Below are positions 6,633 to 12,451 of a DNA stretch of 12,451 bases, piece by piece. The DNA comes from an uncultured Desulfovibrio sp. (GTDB lineage: Bacteria; Desulfobacterota; Desulfovibrionia; Desulfovibrionales; Desulfovibrionaceae), in contig USCL01000092.1 of the NCBI GenBank assembly GCA_900553145.1, positions 1 to 12,451 of the forward strand, written 5' to 3'. Under the pieces are notes generated by a model that was not told the DNA's origin, did no database searches, and worked only from the letters and a program-made list of their open reading frames with translations. Every line of letters starts with the position of its first letter. Positions within the stretch are counted from its first letter, which is position 1. Made by a program: the position numbers and the translations under genes.

Positions 6633-8497
6633 GCATCATGGACAAGAGCATCGCCTCCCGCATCGCCCTGCTGCTCGGGCTGTTCTGCCTCGTGCTGTGC
6701 GCGTTCCTCATCTCGCTGCTCCAGCTCCTCAAGCTACTGTCCGAAGAGGCCGACGAAACCGTCAACGTCGCCCTGCCCAACATGGCCATCGCTTCCTACA
6801 TCAGCAAGGAAAGCGAATGGGCCAAGGGCATCCTCCACGACAGCATCCTGTGCCGCGACCGCTTCGTCCATCTCGGGGTGGTGCAGGAAATCGAAGCCCG
6901 GCGCTTTCCCGAAAACGTGCTGGAAAACCTTGAAGCGCTTGCCGTGGAGCCGGGGATCAAGGAAAAGATCAAGAACAACCTGAATGAGCTGAACGGGATC
7001 CTCGCGGGCACGAACCGGGCCGTCGCCCAGCGCATCGACAACCTGCGGAACACGGAGCGGATCGTGAAGCGGATCCGCACCCTCAACGCGGGGTTGCCGC
7101 AGCTTGAGCGGAAGCTGTCCGCCTTGGGCATGGAGCCGGGGGACCCGGGCTTCAACGCATGGAAAACCGCCTATTCCGACGTGCTCACCTCCATGCTCCT
7201 GCTGTCCATGCACCATGACCGCCCGTATTCCTTGCGCCTCAAGAGCGAAATCCGCGCGGACGTCAAGCGGCTGCTGCGCTCGGCGGAGGCCAGCCCCTTC
7301 TCCGGGCACCTGAAAAGCCTCTCCGGCGACGCCGCCACGATGGCCCTTGCCGAAGACGGCCTCCTTGCGCTGTACGAGGAATACACGGCGCTGGAAAGCA
7401 CGCTGGACGCCCTCAAGATCACCCACCAGTACACGTCGAACAGCCTTATCGAATCGGCCAACGCCGTTTCCCAACAGTCATGGACGAGCATTCAGGCATC
7501 CAAGAAGACCCTTGCGGAACGCTACGCGATCATCGTGGCCACGGTGGGGGTCACCTTCTTCCTTGCCGTCTTCCTCGCGCTGTTCATCTACCGTTCCATC
7601 GTCCGCAACGTGGTGGACCCCATCAAACGCCTGAACCGCTGCATGCTCGACCGGGTGCACCGCATCCCGACCCCGTTCCCCAAATCCGTGCGCTACGAAA
7701 TCGCGGAAATGACCTCCTCGGTGCGGCATTTCACCTCGGAGATCGAGAAGCATGAGCAGGAACTGCTCCATTCGCACGAGAATCTGGAGAAACAGGTCGC
7801 CGAGCGCACCTGCGAGCTCAAGGCGCTTTCCGAAAAGCTGCTCATGGCGCAGGAAAGCGAACGCTTCAAGCTCGCCTCCGAGCTGCACGACAATATCGGG
7901 GCCACGCTCGGCGCGATCAAGTTCGGCATGGAGCGTTCCCTGCGCTCGGTACGCCGCCTGCCCGAACACGAACTCCAGCCGGACATCTGCGACACGCTTT
8001 CCACGTCCGTCTCGCTGGTCAAGAAGCTGGCGACGCACTTGCGGCGCATCCAGAACGAACTTCGCCCGCCGCAGCTCGAACTGGGGCTTGAAGCGACCAT
8101 CGCGGATTTTTGCGAAGAATACGAGCGCGTCTTCGCCCACCTGCCCATCGGGCTCTCCGTTTCCCTCGACGAGGAGAAACTGCCGCCGAACCTGCCCATC
8201 GTGATTTTCCGCATCATTCAGGAAGCGCTCAGCAACATCGTCAAGCACAGCGGGGCGACCCGGGCTTCCGTCTCCCTCGGCATGGACGGGGACGCCCTCC
8301 ATCTGGTCGTCAGCGACGACGGCAAGGGCTTTTCGGTCGCGGAGAAGCTCTCCGACGTGAGCGTAAAGTCCGGCCTCGGTCTCAAGAGCCTCCGTGAACG
8401 GGCGCAGCTCAGTTCCGGCGTGCTGACCATTGATTCGGAACCCGGCCGGGGGACGGCCATCACCGTCGTGTGGGACGCCGCCGCGCTGCTCGGGTAG
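6629..8497 (+). CDS. Membrane sensor histidine kinase, NarX-like (HisKA_3/HATPase_c)
   Basis: About 622 residues from the GTG at 6629, which overlaps the previous stop by four nt (GTGA). An ATG at 6638 and a TTG at 6617 are alternatives. Transmembrane segments lie at about 12-34 and 300-322 and enclose a periplasmic domain of about 265 residues, mostly amphipathic helix, that I cannot assign to a named family. A HAMP-like linker and a charged coiled coil (about 365-410) lead to the HisKA_3 dimerisation domain with the phospho-acceptor at His420 (ASELHDNIGATLGA). The ATPase domain follows: N box EALSNIVKHS (about 532-541), G1 DDGKGF (about 563-568), G2 GLGLKSLRERA (about 582-592). All key residues are present, so an active kinase is expected. 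It is last in the regulator/binding-protein/kinase operon; the natural model is that the loaded binding protein docks on the periplasmic domain and sets kinase activity. Confidence 0.93.
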   Translation: MSIMDKSIASRIALLLGLFCLVLCAFLISLLQLLKLLSEEADETVNVALPNMAIASYISKESEWAKGILHDSILCRDRFVHLGVVQEIEARRFPENVLENLEALAVEPGIKEKIKNNLNELNGILAGTNRAVAQRIDNLRNTERIVKRIRTLNAGLPQLERKLSALGMEPGDPGFNAWKTAYSDVLTSMLLLSMHHDRPYSLRLKSEIRADVKRLLRSAEASPFSGHLKSLSGDAATMALAEDGLLALYEEYTALESTLDALKITHQYTSNSLIESANAVSQQSWTSIQASKKTLAERYAIIVATVGVTFFLAVFLALFIYRSIVRNVVDPIKRLNRCMLDRVHRIPTPFPKSVRYEIAEMTSSVRHFTSEIEKHEQELLHSHENLEKQVAERTCELKALSEKLLMAQESERFKLASELHDNIGATLGAIKFGMERSLRSVRRLPEHELQPDICDTLSTSVSLVKKLATHLRRIQNELRPPQLELGLEATIADFCEEYERVFAHLPIGLSVSLDEEKLPPNLPIVIFRIIQEALSNIVKHSGATRASVSLGMDGDALHLVVSDDGKGFSVAEKLSDVSVKSGLGLKSLRERAQLSSGVLTIDSEPGRGTAITVVWDAAALLG

Positions 8498-8536
8498 AGT
8501 GCGCCTCCAGCGGTAGGGGACGCTGCCCTTAACCCC

Positions 8537-8561
8537 GCCGGGGGGAAATGATTCTCCCGGC
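8537..8561 (+). terminator. Stem-loop after the kinase gene, possible terminator
   Basis: Forty nt after the kinase stop, GCCGGGGGGA (8537-8546) pairs with TTCTCCCGGC (8552-8561), ten base pairs including two G-T pairs, with an AATGA loop. No T-run follows (CCCC instead), so it is not a classical intrinsic terminator. It may be a 3'-end-stabilising hairpin or a Rho-linked end. Confidence 0.35.
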
Positions 8562-8568
8562 CCCCAGT

Positions 8569-8625
8569 GTGCGGCTGAACGGCGCGGCCGCTTCGCCCGC
8601 AGGGGCACATGCCGTCCAACCGCAC
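8569..8625 (+). other. Compound stem-loop with symmetric internal loop
   Basis: GTGCGG (8569-8574) pairs with CCGCAC (8620-8625). After a 4x4 internal loop (CTGA/CCAA), ACGGC (8579-8583) pairs with GCCGT (8611-8615). The enclosed 27 nt include GCGGCCGC and can fold further. It would form in a transcript from either strand and lies immediately after the hairpin that follows the kinase gene. Function unknown; chance pairing in GC-rich DNA is possible. Confidence 0.35.
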
Positions 8626-8670
8626 GCCTATCGCGTCAGCCGTATCCTGCTTGTATGGACGTTCAACAAA

Positions 8671-8680
8671 ACGTTAACGT
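8671..8680. repeat. Ten-base perfect palindrome ACGTTAACGT
   Basis: A perfect self-complementary ten-mer in a locally more AT-rich spot (flanks AACAAA and ACCGC). It has the size of a dimeric transcription-factor site, but no promoter or gene start lies close by. Confidence 0.3.
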
Positions 8681-8707
8681 ACCGCTTTCACTCTAAGATG
8701 AATGGAA

Positions 8708-8730
8708 AAGCGAACCGCCCGGTTCGGCTT
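8708..8730 (-). other. Nine-base-pair hairpin with bulge, minus-strand T-run
   Basis: AAGC plus GAACC (8708-8716) pairs with GGTTC and GCTT (8721-8730), with one bulged G and a GCCC loop. On the minus strand the stem ends in GCTTTTCC, a weak terminator-like shape. It could be a second barrier to minus-strand transcription past the MFS gene. It is far (about 475 nt) from that gene's stop, so the role is uncertain. Confidence 0.25.
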
Positions 8731-8800
8731 GCCCGCGTCCGTGCCCTTGCGGTTGATTACGGCAAGCTCTCTTTTGCCCGCTACAGATGGCCGCTACACG

Positions 8801-8842
8801 ATAAGCGCCCGGATACAAGGGGGGATGCATCCGGGCACTTAT
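8801..8842. repeat. 14-nt inverted repeat (one mismatch) with 14-nt loop
   Basis: ATAAGCGCCCGGAT (8801-8814) is complementary to ATCCGGGCACTTAT (8829-8842) at 13 of 14 positions. The loop is G-rich and ends in GATGC, so a competing perfect palindrome GGATGCATCC (8823-8832) overlaps the right arm. A second G6A run follows at 8847-8853. No T-run follows on either strand. It could be a member of a dispersed palindromic repeat family or a structured RNA element; no copy elsewhere in the window. Confidence 0.5.
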
Positions 8843-9159
8843 TGTAGGGGGGAATCCTTCTGTTTTTCAGTCAATGCGTTTCATTTCATGGCCCTGTCAG
8901 AGCCTTTGATTGATACGCATCCATAGTATGTTGGATTTACGATATTTTTTCTTGACAAACGCCACGGCAAAGGAAATTTTTCTTCGTATCCAGCTGAACT
9001 CTTATGAAATAAAATGTGGATCGTTTAGTGTGGCAGATCCTGTTTCATTCAGGCAGATACATGCTTCTCCATTTTCGTGGAAGGAAAACCTTGGCCGGAA
9101 ATTCAATAAGGGCGAAAAGTTGGGAATGCTGAGAGAAGGGGGATTAGGGAGAGAGGAGA

Positions 9160-9182
9160 GGGGACTCTTGAAAAAGGGCCCC
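9160..9182 (-). terminator. Hairpin downstream of the amidohydrolase/MFS operon
   Basis: Twenty-four nt past the MFS stop on the minus strand, GGGGCCCTT pairs with AAG(A)G(T)CCCC-type arms: on plus, GGGG and CTCTT (9160-9169, one bulged A) pair with AAGGGCCCC (9174-9182) around a GAAA loop. This gives nine base pairs including one G-T. The minus-strand continuation is TCTCCTCTC, pyrimidine-rich but not a pure T-run. Its position makes it the best candidate for the operon's end. Confidence 0.45.
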
Positions 9183-9205
9183 TTCCCCCTCACCCGATGT
9201 TTCGA

Positions 9206-10480
9206 CTAAGCGGTGGCTTGAGCTTCGTTTCCGGCTTCCACTTCAGCCTGATTGGAGCGAAGCGCGCGGCCCTTGCGGTAGATGAGGATGGCGACGCAAC
9301 ACCCGAGGAGGCTGATGGCGGCGAGGAAGTAGAAGATGACCGAGTAGCCCTGATTGCCGTACACGTCGAGCCAGTGGCCGAACAGGGGCGGGAACAGGCC
9401 GTCGGGCAGGTAGCCGAGAAGGCTGATGACGCTGACCGCGATGCCGGTGTACTGGGGCGGGATGCTGACTTCTTCCATGCAGGCGAACATGGTCGTGTAG
9501 ATGACGAGGCCGAAGAAGCTGAACATCATGGTGAGCAGGATGATCACCGTGTTGGACGTGCCCTTGGGCAGGGAGAGGATGACGAACAGCATGCCGATGA
9601 TGATGACGAAGCAGATGGCGAGGATCTTGGCGGCGGAACCCATCTTGTCGGAGATATAGCCGCTGAAGGGCCCGGTCAGGATGCGCAGGCCGAAGGCGCG
9701 GATAGTCCCGAGCACGGCGCCGAAGGCGATGGAGGCGCCAAGGACGTTGGTGGTGTAGGGGGTCATATAGGTAATGCCGATGTACATGCCGTAGCCGCAG
9801 AAGATCAGGACGACCATCATCCACACGGCGGGAAGCTTCATGACCGTAAGCGCGCTCTTGAAGGGGTTTTCCTTCGGGGCGGGGACGCTGTTGTTGTACG
9901 GGGTCTTGTCCTGCACGAAGAAGGCGACCGCTACGGCGGCGACGGCGCAGAAGACGGACTGCCCGAGGAGCATCAGGTGGAACCCTTCGATGTTGCTTGC
10001 GCCGTTGGAGTAGATCCAAGCGCCCACGAAACCGATGATGGACGAGAAAATACCGGTGGTGCCGTAGAAGGTGCCGAACATGCGGCCCTGTTCCTCACTG
10101 CTGCCGGAGTCTCGGATGGCCTTGATCAGCGTGGGCCACTGGACCGTATTCGCGGCGATGGCGAGCAGCGCCCAGATGAGCTGCGCCGCGCCGTAGGAGG
10201 TATGAAAGGCGAAATAGGCGTTCAGGACGCACATCATGATCAAGGAGAGGAGCAGGAGCTTCTTTGGGGACCCGCGGTCCGCGAGCACGCCGCCGGGGAT
10301 GTAGAGGGCCATGCTGACCGCCGTGAAGATGGTCATGAGCAGGCCGAGCTCGTTGTTGCTGGCTTGGGTGGCTTCGCGGAACACGTCGTAAAATTTGATC
10401 TGCACGTACGGCAGGGCCATGGACGACGAGAAGGTGATGCCGAGGGCGAACAGGCGCATGTACTTGAGGAAGTTCGACAT
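9206..10480 (-). CDS. Major facilitator superfamily transporter
   Basis: A 424-residue inner-membrane protein with about twelve hydrophobic segments. The start at 10480 is an ATG after AGGAG at seven-nt spacing. The MFS signature between segments 2 and 3 is clear (GGVLADRGSPKK, 63-74), and a matching signature appears in the second half (GPFSGYISDKMG). A soluble C-terminal tail is rich in Ala/Glu/Gln. It begins 18 nt after the stop of the amidohydrolase gene, so the two are almost surely co-transcribed; the transporter probably imports the amidohydrolase substrate or exchanges its product. MFS substrate cannot be read from sequence at this level. Antisense frames across the gene are long and open but have the Asp/Glu/His/Gly-rich composition of a high-GC shadow. 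Confidence 0.92.
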   Translation of the reverse strand: MSNFLKYMRLFALGITFSSSMALPYVQIKFYDVFREATQASNNELGLLMTIFTAVSMALYIPGGVLADRGSPKKLLLLSLIMMCVLNAYFAFHTSYGAAQLIWALLAIAANTVQWPTLIKAIRDSGSSEEQGRMFGTFYGTTGIFSSIIGFVGAWIYSNGASNIEGFHLMLLGQSVFCAVAAVAVAFFVQDKTPYNNSVPAPKENPFKSALTVMKLPAVWMMVVLIFCGYGMYIGITYMTPYTTNVLGASIAFGAVLGTIRAFGLRILTGPFSGYISDKMGSAAKILAICFVIIIGMLFVILSLPKGTSNTVIILLTMMFSFFGLVIYTTMFACMEEVSIPPQYTGIAVSVISLLGYLPDGLFPPLFGHWLDVYGNQGYSVIFYFLAAISLLGCCVAILIYRKGRALRSNQAEVEAGNEAQATA

Positions 10481-10498
10481 GATGATCTCCTGAAAGGT

Positions 10499-12100
10499 TT
10501 AGGCGCGGTATACGGTCTTGCCGCCGACGACCGTCCGCACGACCTGCACGTCCAGCAGGTCGTCCGGGGCCGTTTCCAGCGGATTCCGGGACAGGACAAC
10601 GAGGTCGGCGAGGAAGCCTTCACAGATGGTTCCCTTCACCGTTTCGCCGAACATGGAGTGCGCGGCGTTCACCGTCCACGCGCGCAGGGCGTCGTAAACG
10701 GAAACGCGCTGATCTTCGCCGAGGATCTGCCCGCTCTTGGTGCGGCGGGCGGTGGCGGCGTACATGCTGAGGATGGGATCGAGCGGCGTCACCGGGAGGT
10801 CGGTGTGGAGGCAGAACGGCATGCCCCGCTTCTTGGCGCTGGCGACCGGATCCATGCGGAAGGCGCGCTCGCCGATGAACCTGTCGCGGTGCAGATCGCC
10901 CCATACATGCACGTGCCCGACGAAGAAGTTGGCGATGATGCCGAGCTTCGCCATACGGTCGAGCTGTTCCTCGGACGCCATCTGACAATGGATGAGCATG
11001 TGCCGGGCGTCGGGGCGGGGATAGGCCGCCTGCGCCTTTCCGATGGCGTCGATGGCTTCCTCGATGGCGTTGTCGCCGTTGGTATGGATGGCAATCTGGC
11101 ACCCGCCCCGGTGGTAGCGTTCCACGCGGGCCTGCAGATCTTCGGGGGTATGATGGAGGAGGCCCTTCTCGTCAGTGCCGAGGTAAGGCTCCTTGACGCT
11201 GGCGGTGCGGCCCTGAATGGAGCCGTCGAGCAACAGCTTGATGGACCCGAGCTGGAGGCTTTCCGAACCGAACCCGGTCACCAGCCCGCCTTCCATGAAG
11301 GGGATGTACCCGTAATCCATGATCACAAGGTAGAAGCGCAGGTTGAGGTCACCTTCCTTTTCCAGCTCGTGGAAGGCCCGCAGGATCTGCCACTGGTTGC
11401 CCATGTAGCCGATGGAGCCGTCCCCGATGCTGCACACGCCCTTGGCGTTGGCGGCGGCGATGCCCTTGCGGAACGCGCCCTTGTATTCTTCGACGGTATA
11501 CTTGGGGATGACGCTGAGGGCGAGGTTGTACGCCTGCCCGACGAGCAGCCCGCTCGGGAGGCCGTCCGCGCCGAGGCGGATTTCACCCTGCCCGCCTTCG
11601 GGGATCGGGGTGTCCGCGTGAATATTGCAGATTTCCAGCGCCTTCGAGTTGACGTAGGCGAGGTGCCCGCTGCCGTGCATGACGAAGACGGGATGGTCGG
11701 CGCAGGCGGCGTCGATGTCCGCGCGTTCCAGATGCCGCATCTCGGCGACCATGCTGTCGTTGTAGCCGTAGCCGATGACCCATTCGCCCGCCTTCTTGGC
11801 CTTGGCGTTTTCGCGGATCATGTCCTGAAGCTCGGCGATGTCCTTGATATGGTAGCAGGTGAACTGGAGGAATTCACATTCCGCCCAGTCGGTGACGTGC
11901 GCGTGGGATTCGATGAAGCCGGGGATGAGGGTCTTGCCCTCAAGGTCGATGCGTTCGGTGTCTTCCGTGATCTGGCGGAACACCTCGTCGCGGCTCCCGA
12001 TCGCGGCAATCCTGTCACCGATGGTGTACACGGCCTCAACCGTATGCCCTTCGGCCTGCATGGTCAGGATCGTCCCGTTGTAGAATACCTTTCTGTCCAT
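10499..12100 (-). CDS. YtcJ-like metal-dependent amidohydrolase (Amidohydro_3 family)
   Basis: A 533-residue cytoplasmic enzyme without a signal peptide. The ATG at 12100 follows GAGGAG at seven-nt spacing; an in-frame ATG at 12148 lacks such a site. It has the amidohydrolase fold: N-terminal beta strands (VFYNGTILTM), metal-binding His66 and His68 in GFIESHAHVTD, a lysine in SIKLLLDGS (Lys288), His339 (AIHTNGDNA), His371 (LIHCQM), Asp434 (LHTDLPV), and the C-terminal ADLVVLSRNPLE return strand. Length fits the family (about 520-560). Relatives include N-substituted formamide deformylase and many uncharacterised YtcJ proteins; the bond cleaved here is probably a C-N bond of an amide, formamide or cyclic amide, but the substrate is unknown. 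First gene of a two-gene operon with the MFS transporter. Family assignment firm, specificity not. Confidence 0.93.
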   Translation of the reverse strand: MDRKVFYNGTILTMQAEGHTVEAVYTIGDRIAAIGSRDEVFRQITEDTERIDLEGKTLIPGFIESHAHVTDWAECEFLQFTCYHIKDIAELQDMIRENAKAKKAGEWVIGYGYNDSMVAEMRHLERADIDAACADHPVFVMHGSGHLAYVNSKALEICNIHADTPIPEGGQGEIRLGADGLPSGLLVGQAYNLALSVIPKYTVEEYKGAFRKGIAAANAKGVCSIGDGSIGYMGNQWQILRAFHELEKEGDLNLRFYLVIMDYGYIPFMEGGLVTGFGSESLQLGSIKLLLDGSIQGRTASVKEPYLGTDEKGLLHHTPEDLQARVERYHRGGCQIAIHTNGDNAIEEAIDAIGKAQAAYPRPDARHMLIHCQMASEEQLDRMAKLGIIANFFVGHVHVWGDLHRDRFIGERAFRMDPVASAKKRGMPFCLHTDLPVTPLDPILSMYAATARRTKSGQILGEDQRVSVYDALRAWTVNAAHSMFGETVKGTICEGFLADLVVLSRNPLETAPDDLLDVQVVRTVVGGKTVYRA

Positions 12101-12187
12101 TGCTCGCTCCTCGTGGCGTGCCGGAGGCTGGCACGTTCTTTTTTCCACATGGTGATGTTCTAGCGGAGCGGCGGCACGGAAGGTATC

Positions 12188-12221
12188 GGGGGTTTTCCTG
12201 AAAGAGACCCGGGAAATCCCC
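12188..12221 (-). promoter_or_regulatory. Eleven-base-pair stem-loop in the amidohydrolase leader
   Basis: GGGGGTTTTCC (12188-12198) pairs with GGGAAATCCCC (12211-12221), eleven base pairs with two G-T pairs on the plus strand (A-C mismatches at those positions on the minus strand), loop of twelve. It lies about 90 nt upstream of the amidohydrolase start. If transcription starts in the AT-rich island it would be in the 5' leader. No T-run follows. It could be an attenuator, a protein site, or a terminator-like relic. Confidence 0.4.
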
Positions 12222-12300
12222 TAGGCAATCGGGTGTGGGTCAGGTTTGCGGTCGGGATTGGCTGGATTTGGGGGAGGTTTGGATATGGGGCATGGGAGAA

Positions 12301-12350
12301 ACAAAAAGTAACATAATGTAAAAAGATTATGAGATATAAATAAAAACAAA
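12301..12350. promoter_or_regulatory. AT-rich divergent promoter island with near-palindrome
   Basis: About fifty nt almost free of G and C. On plus there is TATAAA (12335-12340) that could serve a gene starting at 12415; on minus CATAAT- and ACATTAT-like -10 words could serve the amidohydrolase operon. No good -35 hexamer is seen in either direction. TAACATAATGTAA (12309-12321) is nearly self-complementary and has operator-like size. Confidence 0.4.
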
Positions 12351-12414
12351 AAGCCCTGCCACAGCAACCGATTGGGGTTTTATCCCACAAGATTTCTGTG
12401 AGGAGTCACCCAAG

Positions 12415-12451
12415 ATGAGAATCTGTTGCAGCCAACTTGAGAATGTGAACT
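12415..12451 (+). CDS. Possible 5' end of a plus-strand gene leaving the window
   Basis: The ATG at 12415 is preceded by GAGGAG (12400-12405) at nine-nt spacing, a good ribosome site, and an AT-rich island lies about 75 nt upstream. Only twelve codons are visible (MRICCSQLENVN), open to the window end. Nothing can be said of its product. If real, it is divergent from the amidohydrolase operon. Confidence 0.4.
   Translation, partial: MRICCSQLENVN

Larger units (their letters stand above)
8498..9205. other. 708-nt convergent intergenic region rich in inverted repeats
   Basis: Lies between two converging transcription units. The first 350 nt are GC-rich and hold the hairpins and palindromes listed separately. 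About 8860-9120 is distinctly poorer in GC and contains a TTGACA hexamer (8954-8959) without a good -10 partner. The last stretch (9121-9195) is polypurine/polypyrimidine. Open frames here, such as 8910-9209 on plus and 9002-9193 on minus, have no ribosome site and no recognisable protein character, and run into the low-complexity stretch. I see no supported gene. Confidence 0.6.
12101..12414. other. Leader/intergenic region upstream of the amidohydrolase operon
   Basis: 314 nt without a convincing gene. It holds a long stem-loop (12188-12221), a T/G-rich stretch with repeated GGTTTG-like words (12240-12290), and a strongly AT-rich island (12301-12350) that is the most promoter-like DNA here. 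A 76-codon minus-strand frame (12160-12390) crosses all of this and has no ribosome site or family resemblance. Confidence 0.55.

Noticed and set aside
8910..9209. A 99-codon plus-strand frame in the GC-poor island
   Set aside because: It needs a TTG start without a ribosome site, and its C-terminal third is translated polypurine repeat.
9197..12163. A 988-codon open frame on the plus strand opposite both the MFS and amidohydrolase genes
   Set aside because: Its product is dominated by Asp, Glu, His, Gly and Val with no domain or membrane pattern, it has no ribosome site, and it spans two well-supported genes. Long antisense frames are common opposite GC-rich genes.

Overview
This is a GC-rich (my estimate is about 60% in the genes), Gram-negative chromosomal segment. 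An OprD-type outer-membrane porin implies an outer membrane. The GC-rich genes, abruptly AT-rich promoter islands, polypurine/polypyrimidine hairpins between genes and an amidohydrolase/MFS pair together resemble host-associated Desulfovibrionaceae (Desulfovibrio/Bilophila type). That assignment is inference, because no rRNA, tRNA or marker gene is present. I see no mobile element, CRISPR array or RNA gene.

Left part (1-3885, minus strand): an OprD-family porin gene (117-1526) with its own AT-rich promoter lies downstream of a gene (1720-3885) encoding an unusual fusion: a complete PTS EIIC sugar-permease domain of the lactose/cellobiose type joined to a C-terminal EAL (c-di-GMP phosphodiesterase) domain. 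Centre (3886-8497): a 442-nt divergent intergenic region, then a tightly overlapping plus-strand operon of three genes. These are a NarL/FixJ response regulator, a periplasmic family-5 solute-binding protein without permease or ATPase, and a NarX-like (HisKA_3) sensor histidine kinase with a large helical periplasmic domain. The likely reading is a ligand-sensing three-component system in which the binding protein presents a solute to the kinase. The divergent EIIC-EAL gene and the porin are candidate targets or partners.

Right part: a 708-nt convergent intergenic region (8498-9205) carries several hairpins and palindromes with no convincing gene. It is followed by a minus-strand two-gene operon: a YtcJ-like metal-dependent amidohydrolase (10499-12100), then an MFS transporter (9206-10480), probably uptake or exchange plus hydrolysis of an unknown small amide or related compound. 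Upstream of it is a leader with a long stem-loop and an AT-rich promoter island that may also serve a plus-strand gene beginning at 12415 and running off the window.

Functionally the window combines outer-membrane entry (porin), periplasmic ligand sensing (binding protein, kinase, regulator), a sugar-permease-like c-di-GMP effector, and a separate small-molecule uptake and hydrolysis unit. The most interesting elements are the EIIC-EAL fusion and the regulator/binding-protein/kinase operon, which stand back to back.
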